Part shown: positions 12,901 to 26,639 of the stretch, piece by piece
Layout: each line of letters begins with the position of its first letter
How positions within the stretch are numbered: the stretch's first letter is position 1
NCBI RefSeq assembly: GCF_005239225.2
Contig: NC_133295.1
Span: forward strand, 9,610,001 to 9,674,000
Length of the DNA stretch: 64,000 nt
From: Populus alba
Lineage: Eukaryota; Streptophyta; Magnoliopsida; Malpighiales; Salicaceae
Direction of reading: 5' to 3'
Translations under genes and position numbers: made by a program
Notes under the pieces: model-generated
Databases searched by the model: none
What the model was told of the DNA's origin: nothing
Seen by the model: the letters and a program-made list of their open reading frames with translations, nothing else

Positions 12901-15900
12901 AGATAGAGAGTTCTTGTGAATCCTTGGCAAGCCTTAAAAAAGGACCATAACATATGTTCCCTGCTCAACAGAAAACGAGTATGGCAATGAACCAAATAAT
13001 GGACCTCCCATGGGCTTGTAACCAAGCATGGAATTTATCAGGAAATATCAGCACTAACCTTTGTCTTGATCTGTGCTGTAGAACTCTTTCAGCAAGCCTT
13101 GCATATCATCATACAACAATGAACGTTGCCCCAGGCGAAGTAGAAGATGCAACACAACCTGTGAGAAGAAAGCAATAAAAAATCACCAAGTTTATGCATT
13201 AACTGAGCTGCCTGTAAACTTGAAAGCAAGAAGAAAAGCAAAACCTAAATATTGATGACATGAGTAAAGATTTCATCTTCAACAACTACTCTAAATACCT
13301 TGGAAGAGGATGAGTGCCGGTCGCCTAGCAGAATGAGTAACATAGGCAGCTCTCTTATCCAAGTAATCTTGTAGTCAAATAGTCCTGAATCATTGACATC
13401 TGTGCACAGCAGATCTTCTTGCTGCAAATTTTGCAAAAGGTAAGGAATAGAAACGATGAGGATATCTTCTAAGGAGGCCAGGAATAAGCCTCTTTAATGC
13501 CTGAGGAGTTGAACATACAGAAATGATCATTTCTTCAATTGCAGCAAGGCAGGCTAATTTTACTGAAGACTCTGGACTGCAATCCTGGAATGTCTTTGTA
13601 AATGCCTGCAACAAAGATATGATTGTTTAACATCTTCATTACCACCAGATCTTACAGTTCTCTACAGAACATGTAGAGTTTTGAAGAGAAAACTATAACC
13701 AAGAACCCCGGACATGGTGACAAAAGACAATCTCATAAAGCAAGAGAGACATCAGCCAACATAATTTACTGAAGACAAGTTATCAAGCAAATTCTTAAAG
13801 AATGATTCAAACCTGGAGAAGGCGATTCTTCCAATTTCCAATCAACCGTGACACAAGTTTTGGGATAAAAGGAATCAGTGTGGACATCTGCTTTTCTCGA
13901 ACTGCTTTGTTAGATCGCACGTTACTGCAGCTCTGCATAAAAAAAGATGCAACAAATCAACAAAAAGTAAATAAAGGTACTGCTTCCAAATCATCTAAAA
14001 GTACTCTTTTTAAAAAATATCTGAAAATCTCCCCAAACAGCGGTGCAACTCAGAGTGATTCTCATTCCTTTTCCTTCATACTGTTCTACTATGAAATAAT
14101 TTGATAAGGAAAGGAACATATTAATTTGAATTATCTGGTCCAAGATCCAAGGTTTCCTAGATTAACATCTTTTCTGCTAATTCAAGTAGTTTTGACACGC
14201 AGGAAGCACACCTTTTCAAGCAATACGTACTCCACAAACGTTAGAAATTTCTCAAATAAGACAGCAGGTGGGCAGATCCATTCACTTAAGTGCATAAATA
14301 TTTCTGTAATTACAATGTTCAAGATAACATATCTGTCATCATCCTGCAAGCAAGCAAAAAGAAAAAGTTAAGGCACACGAGCTACTATAACAACTACAGT
14401 TACAAAGACATTTCTGAGACAAAAGCTTCCTTGTGAAAGGAAGCAAACAGGAAGTTACTGCAGAGAAATATGCACCGTAAAAAGTGTTTGAAAGCGAGGA
14501 AACCATGGGATGGAAAAACTTTTTGAGTTATATCTCCACTTGTTTGGTTGAGAAGAAACAGAAGTGAGGATGTAGAAAGAGGCAATAAACTTTTCTGAAG
14601 GCTTCCCCATATCTTATCCATCAGTAAGAGGCAATAAAGTTTTTGATGGCAGATACATTATCCTTATATAAAATATGGACCTTTTGTTTTGCATCCCTTT
14701 CCCTTTTTTTCAACCAAACAGAGGAGATATACTTGGAAACAAAGTCATACCTTTTCTGAAAGGTGATGCATTGGACTGAGGGGAAACACAACTAGTAACT
14801 TCTTCAGCAGTACTGATGAGATGCTTTGATCAAGAGGTGGTGATTCGAGATGACCTTGCTGAATACCATGGATAAAGAATGTGACTGCAAGATCTATGCT
14901 CCGAAGTATGTTAAGCATGCAATCAAATGATTGTGCATCTAGTGAGTCGTGAAGTACAGGGAGAAAATCTTGGAAGCAATTGACTAAAACTGGTACAAGG
15001 TCTTTCAGCTTCTTGATAATGACGGAATATTCTACACAAACAAAAACAAAACAAAAGAAGGTAAAGGCTTGCCACATTTTACTATTTTAAATTACAGTTA
15101 TAACACAAACAAAGGGCATAAAAGGTCACACAGTTGTGCATTGAATATTGAAAATATGCCACTCAGCCACAATTATTTATTATCAGAAATGAATGGATTT
15201 CTCCTATAGCATGGCAGCGAGAACTACCAAAGTGGAGCTAACAAGTAAGCAAAACAAAAAATAGCTACCATTGCTAAATATTAAGTAAAATTGAACATAA
15301 AATCTTCTGGTGCAAGATTAAGCATATTGTTTGTACAGTAACATAAACATATTTCCATGCAGCAACAGTTGAATGCTGGTAGCAATGAGCCTGTCACTCT
15401 ACAAACCCATAAAGAAAAGTGACGGCGAGGTGTTTAGACATACCTGCAAATACTGTAGGCACATCAGGCTCAAAAGCTTGCAATATTTTCTTCTCAGGGA
15501 TATTCTGTGAAATTGAAAAAAGTGTTATCAGAAATCGTTAGGCAAATCAAATGCAAGAGGCTTAGCAAAAGAACACAAGTATAGCAAACCTCATAACACA
15601 ATTGGACACAAGAATAATCCATCCCTGAAGTTGTTCTTTAAAACTATAATTTTACTTTTCAATATGAAGAAGATAATTCATATATTGAAGAGTTCATTTC
15701 ATCTTCAATGTATGCCATAGGCATGTCGCAGAATAACAAATTAACCAAAGCTCCGGAACCATATCAATGAGCCACCAGTTCTATGAGATGCGTATTGTAT
15801 TGAACATACTATTGTGCAAAATAAGAAATCTCTTGTGCCAATGGAGACTCACTATGAGGGTCATTGGCTGAGATCTTCCATGTTTGCAAAAGTAATAAAT

Positions 15901-18900
15901 TATCCATGTCTATCTAATCATGTATTTATATGCGATCTGAAAACCAACTACAGATTTCATTATAAACTTCCCCAGAGCTCATGTTTTCATAAATTGTCAA
16001 CCGATTCATGTAAGACATCCAACATACAAATGCAGTTTAAACTGCTTATACAAACAAAAGATCCACAAAACTGTTACAATGAACTAAATCATCTATCACA
16101 AATTGCTTATAGACCACTAGTGCTTAAAATTTCTGCTACTATGACCACAATAACAACTGGAAAATTAGAGAACTATCTTCCAGAGTATGATGGTACAATC
16201 ATGCATAGCTGAGTGTAAAATATGACCTAACAGTTTGTACCTGATAGAAATTTTACCAAAATCATTAGGATGTTAAAAGGAAAACAAACGAGTTTTGCAA
16301 GTGATTCTCAGGGAGCACCTTCGCAGGCAGGTTAACTTCTTTACTTGATGGCAACAGCAACAAGCATCGCACCAAACCAGCAAGAGCATTCTTCAGCTTG
16401 ACTTTGTCTTCTAAATAGAACTGGTTTTTCCGAAGAATATCTTCATAATTTTGAAGTATCTATTAACGACACGTCCAGCAAAAAAAGCATCAAGATGCAA
16501 GTAGAAAAGAATGATAACCATATCAACTAAAGTTCATGAGGTATCATTTTGATGGCAAGTAAGCATTTGGGAATAGCATTATCTTAATTCATATCAAATT
16601 TAATATGAGGTTATTTTGACAGCTCAGCGGCATATATTTTGCATGAACCTAAAATGACAGCATCTACCAAACCATAAAGGGAGGGAATCAAGAATATTCA
16701 AAAAGCAAGTAACCCATCAAAGATTTGATGAAAAGAAGGATATCCAATAAGACCCAGTCCAATAAGCAATTGCAACACCATATTAGAAGCTCATGATATT
16801 ATCATGCACTTGTGTGCCACATGAAAATCTCTCCATTACAGTTTCGTTTCAAATAACACTATGGTTCAAGTCTTTCACAATGAAGAGATGACTGCAGAAC
16901 TTTGACAATGGCATTCGGACCCTTATTCACATTGCGCTAGCCACCATGAACAAACAAAGGGTAGAACAGATACAAAACAAGTGGGTTCTCAAACACCAAT
17001 AATAAAGAAATGCACTCCAAACATTTGAATATCATGAACAAATGAAGATACCTTTTCAGCATACGAGAAAAATGAAGGAGGATGATATTCAACAGCGAGA
17101 TCAAAAAATTTGAATGCCATAAGTCGAACGTCAATTGCTAAATGTGTCATTGCATTAAAAATGTAAGCCATCATTAACGAAATGACAGGTCCTTGATTAT
17201 CCTGCACATGCAAGGATAGAGAAATAATGTCCAAGGAAGGGATAAATTAATGATGATAAAGAGTGATAAAATAGCAATGAAACTGACAGAATGCCTCATA
17301 AAAATGAAAAATGACCTGCAAAAAAAAGAAAAGTAATTGGAAACAACAAACCATTACAACCTTGTGACTTAGATGTTGTACAGGATACATCTGATTTGAA
17401 AAGAAAATCACAAATCTCTAATCTCATCAAAAGTAAAACTAACATCTTCTGTTAAAAAATAGTAAATTTTTATTATCCCCTAGTCTCAAACTCCATTTGC
17501 CAGTCCACCCTCCAACAGAAACCGATAGCACCACTCCTATAAGCAGTATTCTGGCTAGTTATTGAATCATACAAGCAACTGTACCACTAGATCAATCTAT
17601 TAATGTCTCAAAGCTCACTATTAGAATATTGAGAGAAAAAATAGACCCCCTGTTATTTTTTAAATTGAAAACTTTTGGAAGAATCCTTCTTTCTCATTTT
17701 AAACAATTACTAAAGCTAGCTATATCCAAGAACCATGACAGATTAATTTAGGCATTTTGAGTATGCCAATCCTTAGATGAAATTTCCATCGTCTGTATCA
17801 AGTCTTTGAAAGTCTGCCATTAATACTAATAACTGATTAATATGAGTGCATAGTCATGGCATTGATGTATGATATGGCTCTTCCCTTTAACCACTTTCCA
17901 TGTAGGGTTTGCTCTCAAGATTCAAACAAGAGGGCTCGTGCTTTACCAATTGTCATTAGGATATGCAATGATAAGCCGAAAATCTTCCTATTGTTTTTTC
18001 CCTATCATTGTCTAACGAAAAAAAACCATTAACATCATGATGATGATAGTTTCATGCTCTTGTGAAAACCAAGAAGAGCAAGAAATACAAATCGAAAACC
18101 AAACATTACAAAAGAAAAGTCATACCAAAAATAGACATAATTTTGAATGTTTATAGAATATAACTTATTGAGCCAAGGCTGATACATGTCCTTATAGATT
18201 TAAAAGTGTCCAAGCAACCACCCTGCACAAACATGCTAGAAAGAAAAGATAAATTACCTCTTTGCAGCCTGGTAAAATCACTGACTTAAGAAGTTGATAT
18301 AGGTTTTCTCGAACAGTTTTCTCATCATCACTGATCCGTTCACGTAATTTTTCTATAACAGCATATCTGTGCAATTTAAGCTCTTCTGGATGATTGAGGA
18401 ATAAATCCTTCATGCCCATCAAGGCATCTTCAAAAGGAAAAGAAAAAAGAGGCTCTGGTCAACAACAAAATTTCCAACGAACGCAAGATAATAAATGCAG
18501 AGGCTAAAATATATACAGTAAAAATAATCATGAAAGCAACAAACAGTGAAGTAGCTACCAGATAAACTCAACAAAAGCATTTTGATGAATAAATAGTTTC
18601 TTTCTCTTTTAATTACAAACCCAAAACTCTCAAGGACAACCTTTTATTCTAACAGGATATGAAGATATTTAAAGAAAGTACCTTTACGGACTTTCGCATT
18701 GTGATGGGATGTATGTTGAAGAAGCTCTTTCAAAGTCAAGCCTTTCTTGCTGACAGCTAAACCTGCTTTCTCTGATGCCACACTCTGCTCCGGAAGAACA
18801 ATTGCTGCTCATAACACACACACAAAAAGAAACTTCCATTAGTAACACTACTTCATAAAAAGCACAAAATTTTAAGAAGAAACTAAATGGAAATATTTTT

Positions 18901-19137
18901 TTTACCTTTGGATTTAATTTCTGTGTTGGTAGTATTCTTAGGAGGTGGCAGTTTCCTGCCTATCTTTCGCTTTATTTTCTACAAAATTGACAAGAAAAAA
19001 AAGAGAGAGCAAACAATTCAAGTTCACAAGACATGAAATTTAGAAAAAGGAGGGAAAAGAAAGAAACTGTTATTACTCACTTTGAAGTCAATTCCACGCT
19101 TTTGCTGCTTCTTGGAAGAACCCTTAGTTTTTGCCAT
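9905..19137 (-). CDS. IPI1: Pre-rRNA-processing protein IPI1/TEX10 homologue, 821 aa, 18 coding exons
   Basis: Rebuilt exons: 19137-19081, 18978-18906, 18804-18682, 18427-18258, 17201-17052, 16459-16319, 15504-15444, 15031-14751, 14343-14212, 13932-13813, 13605-13519, 13421-13299, 13158-13059, 12228-12094, 12004-11853, 11647-11507, 10812-10489, 10000-9905. All have GT-AG borders; they sum to 2466 nt in one frame. The protein starts MAKTKGSSKKQQKRGIDFK, a basic nuclear/nucleolar-type N-terminus with KIKRKIGRKLPPPK. The Ipi1 N-terminal signature follows (LTLKELLQHTSHHNAKVRKD, then ALMGMKDLFLNHPEEL), and then helical ARM/HEAT-like sequence to the end. In yeast and animals IPI1/TEX10 belongs to the Rix1 (PELP1-TEX10-WDR18) complex, which acts on pre-60S particles and ITS2 processing. 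Orthology is judged from the N-terminal motif and overall length. The 97 nt intron at 13518-13422 is essential: reading through it shifts the frame. Confidence 0.88.
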
Positions 19138-19142
19138 TTTCA

Positions 19143-20554
19143 CTGCAAATTACAGAAAAATAAAAGTTTATGCATCAAAATTACACTTCTGTTAACTGAT
19201 AATAAATTAAAATTGATAATATAATTCAGAGCACAGGGATTTGAGAACAAACTATTCAGTACGAGGCAAATAGAAGCTGCAAAAACAAAGAAAAACAGCT
19301 TGAATTTTTTTATTTTTTTTTTTGAGAGAGAAAACTCTCACAAGGTTCTACACCCCAAGGTTGTCAAAAACGCTTTTTTGACACGACATGGAACATACAA
19401 TATAAGCTCGAATCATAAAATCGTAAAATCACAAGTAAAATTTTTTAACTAAAAATCATAAAATCACAAATAAAATATTTTAACTAAAATCATAAAACGC
19501 AAGTAAAATATTTTAAACAATACAAATATCCAAACATCTTAAAATATATAATTCAAATAAAAGGATATTGAAATCAAACACAAAGGATATGGAGTCTGGA
19601 CATATTGAAAGTCATGCCTAATTACTATTTAAAGCATAAAACAATTACTCTTTATTAAGCAAAATCATCACAGAAACAATTTCTTGCAAACAAATCATAA
19701 TTTCTTGCAGCCAAATCATCACAGAAACAATTACTCACAATTCTCAGAAGCTGTACCATAAATATAACACTTAACATGATAGAAGATTCACAATTTGTAT
19801 TAAGCACAATTTGAATCACAAAGCACTGTATTTTATTCTATATTAAGCATAGATGCATAGATTCAACAAAACAAAAAAACGTTATCTTATCAACACAGAA
19901 AACTGGTGTTTTATTCTATATTAAGCATATTGCTAAACTAATGGGGTCTGATGAACATTTTCCACTCTACTAATCCAATCTCCTCGTGTGTCAACAATGG
20001 TGGCCATCAAAATATAACTACTAACGTTTGCAGTTTTCTCTGGAGAATTAAATGCAAAATATTAAAAACCTTAAAATATTGAGAACCAGCAATCTTACAC
20101 CTAAATTCACAGGATACCTAGATAAATTACACCTAAATTCCCTTCACATTCAGTTTTCTCTCAAAATTTCATATAATTAAGAAGCTTAGTTAAAGATAAT
20201 CTTACACGGTTACACCAGCAATCCTGGAATGCTTCGTTGTCTATGCAGAATTGCAGACTCTGCAACACCAAAGAAAGCAAGATCAAACAGAGCATAGGTG
20301 AACATTACAAGTAATTACAACACACAGAAGCAAAAAATTACCAGAAATTACAACACACAGAAGTAAAAAATTACTAGCAGCGGTAAGATAAACACAAATA
20401 ATTACCCGCCGAGAAAATACCCGGAAGCAAACCAATTAATAGTAGAATACCCAGAAGATAAACACAGATTCACAGAATACCCAGATAATTTTTGTCTCTA
20501 ATCACCACCATTAGACAGAAAAAACAAAGTTTGGGATTGGAAATAAATTCTTAC
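19143..20554 (-). other. 5'UTR intron of the IPI1-like gene
   Basis: A TTTGCAG acceptor sits 5 bases before the start codon (19145-19143). A GAAG/GTAAG donor lies at 20555/20554, giving a 1412 bp leader intron. An optional small exon near 20263-20220 has usable splice borders too. The intron holds short tandem repeats. Confidence 0.6.
19411..19515. repeat. Short tandem repeat, about three units of 33-38 bp
   Basis: 'aatcataaaatcacaa(g)taaaat.tttttaacta' recurs three times within the leader intron of the IPI1-like gene. Copies differ by small indels. Confidence 0.6.
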
Positions 20555-20700
20555 CTTCGTCTCGCCAAGAACGCTCCGTATCGGGGGAAAGGGCTTTCTT
20601 AATCTGCTAAGGAAAGGGGGAAGAAGGGAGTCAGGGAGGGTGGGAGACAGGGACGAAGTCTTGAGTCTTGACTGTGGAGTAACTGGAGTGGACTGTGGAA
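20555..20700 (-). other. Probable non-coding first exon of the IPI1-like gene
   Basis: GC-richer sequence ending in a strong donor (GAAG/GTAAGAAT on the minus strand). The transcription start cannot be fixed; no convincing TATA box was seen upstream, which is common for ribosome-biogenesis genes. Confidence 0.45.
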
Positions 20701-20759
20701 TGTGGAGTGTTTGTGGACTGTGGAGTGTTGGTCACTGAGTCACGGGTGGGGTGGGGGTG

Positions 20760-22620
20760 GGGGTGGAAAGAGACTGCTGAGTCAGAGCCTCAGAAGGGCA
20801 TTTCAAAATTTCTGCATTTGTTGAAACTTTTGGTTAACTCGTGAAAACGGTACGTTTTTACCGTTTTTTACCTTCATCAACTTGTAACCCTACAATCATT
20901 GTCAGTCACAAAAAGGCAGCTCTAGTTGTATAAAAAAGAAAAAAATCAAGCCCAAGTTTTAAAACCTAAAAACTTAGATTTTAATCTTTTTTAATCCAAA
21001 AAACACGAGGAAAAAATCTTATGAATCTCTAAAACCTTACTTTTAACCGTAAAATATATTTTAATCAGATTTAAAATACAAAATTAACCAAATAAAAAAT
21101 AATAATAGATATTAATCTATTTTTTTAGACATAATTAAAAATAGGAACTGTCTCGTAGTTTTTGATGGTTGGAATTTTATTATCCGAGAACTTTTTCTCT
21201 CGTCTTCATTTTTCATTAGCTTTCTTTATCCTCTCTAACATATAAAATTTAAGACAAAATTATAAAAATCTTTAAAAACATGGACTAAAGAAGAAAAATT
21301 TTAACTTGAGAGACCAAACCTAACCTTTCCGTGCCTTTTAAATTATGTAAATGGGAAAAGGCTTGGTTTTTTTTAATATTCATATTGGTCCTTGTTCTTT
21401 AAATTAAATTTTAAAAAAAAACCTAAAATTCAATTTTATAAAAATTGATCTCTAATATTACATCACAATACTTCACCACATATTAGACACGCAAGATCAT
21501 GCAAAATTTACCAAAGCAAAAAAAAAAAAAAAAACTTTAAAAATAATGAGAATTAAATTTGAAAGGAAAAAAAAATAAGAATTGTGAAATTGAAAAATAA
21601 TCAAATAAAAAAACTAACTCAAGTAAAAAAAAAAACAATAAAAAAATTTGAGATCAAATATGACAAAATAGAAAATTAAAGCACGATCAAGTTGAGAAAA
21701 AACTTAATTTTAGAACTTATTTAAAATAAAATAAATAGTAATAAAAAAAAAGGGATCAAATCTAAATAGAAAACACTTGAAGGGCTTATCTACAAATATA
21801 AAGGGTCATGCGTGGATTTTTACAAGGAAAGAGAAAAAATAGAATTTTTCTTTTTTCATGAATAGAACCAAAGGTCTATGGATCACTTGCATCATCAAAA
21901 ATTAGATTCACATGCCACCTAAAGGCAATTGACATGTGCAACATAAACGCTAATATTTTTTTTTATTAAAATATCATGTTGCCTTTATGACCGAATAATT
22001 ATTACAAAAAAAGTAATTAAATTACAAATAAACCCTTGTAGTCAAGCTTTGAGAATTTTGATTCAAAGACAATAAAATCATTACATTGTGCTTGTAAAGG
22101 TGAAATACAAACAAAATACTTAGACCATAGTTAAGTGTTTTTTATCTTTTAAGAGCTATATTGTGATTTAACTATGCAAAAAAAATTATAAAAAGATCAA
22201 AATACCTCTAATGACTCCAAAAATAATTAATAGATCATGTGAAAAGACTCATTTATCTCCCAAATCCTATCCATTGATTTTCTTGATTAAGGCATATTGG
22301 ATTTCAATTAAATAAATATGTAATTTCACTATTTCAATCCACGGTTAATTACTTCTTGTCTACAGTAGTTTTTCCATGGAGTTTAGGTTTTTGTTAATTT
22401 TCACTCATTGTCCCTTGCTACTCTTTATTATTTTTCAAATTTACTCAAAACTAATATGCAGCAACATGAGTCATGTTAATCCAACATTTCCAACTCAACC
22501 CGTCTATAACTATGCTAATCTCAACCTAATTATTGCAGCCCACTCAGCCTTCATAACACAACACTCACCAAAAATTAACACTGTCATACTCGTGTTATTT
22601 CAAGTAATGTATGATTCAAA
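20760..22620. other. Intergenic, AT-rich, nothing recognised
   Basis: It lies upstream of the IPI1-like gene. It is dominated by A and T tracts, with no coding similarity and no terminal repeats seen. Confidence 0.5.
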
Positions 22621-22760
22621 TTATATTTTTTAAAATTTTAATTTTTTTATTTAAAATTAATTTTTTTAATATTTTTAGATTTTTTTATATGTTAATATTA
22701 AAAATAATTTTTTAAAAAATATATTATTTTAATATATTTTTAAATAAAAAAACTTTAAAT
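22620..22760. repeat. AT-rich dispersed short repeat
   Basis: Same word pattern as the element at 2340-2540 (tttttttaatatttttagattttttatatgttaatattaaaaataa). Confidence 0.4.
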
Positions 22761-23080
22761 CATAATAGTTACCGCACTTCTAAGTATCCTCTTACTAATT
22801 ACTCTATGTAATAACATAATTTTTTTTCGTTTTAATATACTTCTATTGGGATCTTCTCATATTTCAAATAACACGATAAAATCATGTTTGCGTAATCTAA
22901 GTCTTCAAAAATAAAAATAAATGAATAGTTGGGATTAATATTAGATTTTTTAAGTTAAAAAGAAAAAAAGGATAAATTATGTTGGTTGCATACAACTTTC
23001 CTATAATAGACACGTTAAATATCTCCACGTCTCTCTCTTAACTAGCTAAACCAAACACCAAAAAAAAAAAAAAAAAATCA

Positions 23081-23722
23081 TTTTCCACATTTTAAACTAG
23101 AAGAGCATTAAACTTTCATGTCAAATACACATCAAATCCCGTAAAAGATAAAGCAAAATGTTACTCATGTTGTATATTTTTCTTTCCACCGGCAAGCCAT
23201 CATTTGGAACTATTCCTGTGAAAGCCTTGAACTATATTTGAGTTATTTATACTTTTTTGAATAGTTCGTAAGTGAAAATTAATGTTGGAACAAATTTGAA
23301 GTATTAAAATACTCCTTCGAGATTTATGGATTTTATTTATTCAATTAAAAACTGTTGAAACATTAATTTTCTTCCTTGCAGATTTTAATAGATAGGTGGT
23401 TACTGCTATATCATGCGCCGGGCCAAAAAGATTTTCTTAACGTTAAAAAAATATGTAAACATTGTTAGCATGTCTTAAAGAAATAAAAAAAAAAATGTGA
23501 TTCAAATCATAGAACTTATTGTATACAATAAGTTAATTTCATTTAATTATATAATAAACAAATAAGTAGTATCAATAAATGAACATGATTTTTTATATAA
23601 AAAAAACTGATAATAATAACCTGCATAAAAAGAATGTCTTCCAAAAAAAGAAAACAATGAAGATGCTCGTTTTCCAGACAACCTAATATTTAATGATAAA
23701 ATTAAAAAAAATAAAAAAATAA
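23081..23722. repeat. 642 bp tandem duplication, copy 1
   Basis: Starts ttttccacattttaaact and runs to the A-rich junction before copy 2. It contains no coding region; a (T/A)-rich tail precedes the junction. Confidence 0.9.
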
Positions 23723-24385
23723 TTTTCCACATTTTAAACTAGAAGAGCATTAAACTTTCATGTCAAATACAAATCAAATCCCGTAAAAGATAAAGCAAAA
23801 TGTTACTCATGTTGTATATTTTTCTTTCCACCGGCAAGCCATCATTTGGAACTATTCCTGTGAAAGCCTTGAACTATATTTGAGTTATTTATACTTGTTT
23901 GAATAGTTTGTGAGTGAAAATTAATGTTGGAACAAATTTGAAGTATTAAAATCCTCCTTCGAGATTTATGGATTTTATTTATTCAATTAAAAACTGTTGA
24001 AACATTAATTTTCTTCCTTGCAGATTTTAATAGATAGGTGGTTACTGCTATATCATGCGCCGGGCCAAAAAGATTTTCTTAACGTTAAAAAAATATGTAA
24101 ACATTGTTAGCATGTCTTAAAGAAATAAGAAAAAAATTGTGATTCAAATCATAGAACTTATTATATACAATAAGTTAATTTCATTTAATTATATAATAAA
24201 CAAATAAGTAATATCAATAAATGAACATGATTTTTTATATAAAAAAAAAACTGATAATAATAACCTGCATAAAAAGAATGTCTTCCAAAAAAAAAACAAT
24301 GAAGATGCTCGTTTTCCAGACAACCTAATATTTAATGATAAAATTAAAAAAAAATATAAAAATAAAATAAAAAAATAATTTAAAT
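23723..24385. repeat. 642 bp tandem duplication, copy 2
   Basis: Matches copy 1 from its first base with about 10-15 differences plus small A-tract indels, roughly 97-98% by eye, which implies a recent event. Both copies end in A-rich runs, a likely site for slippage or unequal exchange. Confidence 0.9.
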
Positions 24386-25724
24386 TAACATGTCAAATCC
24401 GCGATCTAATTTATGATGTCAGGACAATCCCATAAAAAGTAAAAAAAAAAAAAACTATGATATATAATTCTTAACAATTCAAATGTAGAATGAAAAAATA
24501 AAAAATAATAATTATAAAAAAACAAAAAAACCCCAACATACTAAGAAAAATTTAGCAAATCCCACAAACTGGATCACGTGGACATGATAATTTAATTAAA
24601 AATAAAATATAAAAAAATATAAAAAGGTTAAAATAAAATACTTGAGGTATAATAACTCTCTTAATAACTCGAATAAAAGGCTTAAAAAGTTATCATTTTT
24701 TTTAAAAGGCTTTAAATTCAAGTAATTCTTAATTATCTGGTTACGTCCTATCATTTTATAACAAGTGTAAAAATAAAAATGGATTTGGGACTAGTGTCGT
24801 GATATAATTTAATGCAATCTAATGATTTAAAGGTAACAGGTCTTCTAGTCAAATAAGGACCAAACAAAAATATCTTTAAAAGTAGAGGACTGATATTGAT
24901 ACAAATAAAAGTAACTAGAACAAAAATCAATAGTAGATGGATCAATAGAAGAAACTTTTTACCCTTTACCATCTATTAAAAATTAATATATTTTCTCGCC
25001 ACGTATCTTCTTCTTTCCACATTTACAAATTGTTTGGGAGTTTATAATAATATAAAAGTTGGATTATATATTATTTGAGTCCTTATTATTTTTCAACAAG
25101 TCTTTTATTATTATAAAATCAAGTTATAAAATAATTTTTTATAAATGGAGAGTTATTAAGAATTTAGATTTTACATGTATTTAGAAAAACATATTATATA
25201 TTTTATAAAATTTTATGTTTTTTTAAATAATTTTTTTTCTAAATTGAATTCCAAATCCATGAAGATACGAAGGTGGAAAGAAGTTAGAAAACAATTAGTA
25301 AGATAAGTATGGAGTTTGGTCGCATTTCCCTAATTAAGCTCTAGTTGTTCTTTGTGTGGTAATATTGTGTTTTTAACAAAGAATAATTTTTTTACTTCAA
25401 ATTAAATTCTTTTAGATGTTTTTGAAACATTTTAATATACTATTATTAAAAATAAAAAAATTATTTTAATATAATTTTAAATAAAAACATTTTAAAAACA
25501 ATAAATACCACCATAATATTAACCAATTCTTAAAACAACAGCCTAATCAACGCTATTTTCCTAATACAGTAAAAAATAAAATCTAGATAGTACAAACTTC
25601 CTTGTTTACCAAGTAAACAAAAGAAGGAAAAACGTCATCGTTTCCTTGCTTATAATTCCATTCGGGCGGGCACAAATTTTTCTTGCTTGGAATGCGATTG
25701 TACGTACGCGCACACATTTCTACC
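24386..25724. other. Intergenic, AT-rich
   Basis: No gene recognised. It includes an AT-rich short-element copy at about 25375-25510 (same words as 2340-2540). Short open frames are chance. Confidence 0.5.
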
Positions 25725-25732
25725 CCAATGAT

Positions 25733-26210
25733 TAGGGGTGCGCAAAAAATCTGGAAAACCAAAAAAACTGAAAAAAAATTAACCGAAAAAATCGAACCGA
25801 AAAAAAAAACCGATTAAACCGATTAGAATAGGTAGGAAAAATCCCAGTTCGGTTCGGTTTTCGGTTTTGTAATGCAGGAACCGGTTAACCCGGACCGAAC
25901 CGAACCGGTTAAAAAAAAACACTATAAATAAAAAAATTACCCCCCCTCTCACTCTTACTCTCCAACCTTAGTTGCAGCCTCCTCTTTCTCTTTCTCTCCA
26001 TCTCCCTCCCAGCAGCCCCCTCTCCCCTCCCCCTCTTTTTCTCCCTCTCCCTCCCAGCAGCCCCCTCTCCCTCTCCCTCTCCCTCTCCCTCTTTCTCTCC
26101 CTCTTTGCGCGTGTGATTGTGTGTTCTCTCCAACTCTCAGCATCTCCCAACAATCAGAGAGCCCTGACATTATACAGTGTGTTGGCGAAGCAATATTGGA
26201 CGATTCTAAT
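25733..26210. repeat. Duplicated 5' part of the hAT-like element, copy 1
   Basis: 478 bp starting TAGGGGTGCG and ending ...GACGATTCTAAT. It contains subterminal repeats, a TATAAATA motif at about 25923, a CT-rich tract and a short unique segment ending in the junction. Confidence 0.85.
25940..26106. repeat. CT-rich (CCCTCT)n microsatellite
   Basis: Runs of CTCTCCCTC-type units in copy 1 of the hAT-like element; a shorter version lies at 26425-26533. The open frames on both strands here are artefacts of the low-complexity sequence. Confidence 0.8.
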
Positions 26211-26639
26211 TAGGGGTGTGCAAAAAAACCGGAAAACCGAATAAACCAAGAAAACCGAAAAAAAATTAATTGAAAAAACCGAACCGAAAAAAAAACCAAT
26301 TAAACCAATTAGAATAGTTAGGAAAAATCACAGTTCGGTTCGGTTTTTGGTTTTGTAATGCAGGAACCGGTTAATCCGGACCGAACCGAATCGGTTCAAA
26401 AAAATCACTATAAATAGAAAAATTACCCCCCCTCTCACTCTTACTCTCCAACCCTAGCCGCAGCCTCCTCTCTCTCTTTCTCTCCCTTTCCCTCCTAGCA
26501 GCCCCCTCTCCCTCTCCCTCTTTCTCTCCCTCTTTGCGCGTGTGATTGTGTGTTCTCTCCAACTCTCAGCATCTCCCAACAATCAGAGAGCCCTGACATT
26601 ATACAGTGTGTTGGCGAAGCAATATTGGACGATTCTAAT
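26211..26639. repeat. Duplicated 5' part of the hAT-like element, copy 2
   Basis: 429 bp starting TAGGGGTGTG, ending in the same GACGATTCTAAT, and continuing into sequence absent from copy 1. It is shorter mainly because the CT-rich tract is contracted. It has the same CACTATAAATA motif at about 26406. Confidence 0.85.

Noticed and set aside
13390..13614. Frameshift mutation in the IPI1-like gene
   Set aside because: A 97 nt GT-AG intron (13518-13422) restores the frame exactly and gives the expected QEDLLCTDVNDSG..WIRELPMLLILLGD sequence.
20700..21050. Telo-box and site II promoter elements for the IPI1-like gene
   Set aside because: Only loose matches (aaacctaaaa, aagccca) were found; not strong enough to list.
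23081..24385. LTR pair of a retrotransposon
   Set aside because: The two copies abut with no internal region, do not start TG or end CA, and have no primer site between them.
25909..26244. Several open frames in the CT-rich stretch, on both strands
   Set aside because: They arise from (CCCTCT)n low-complexity sequence inside the hAT-like element.
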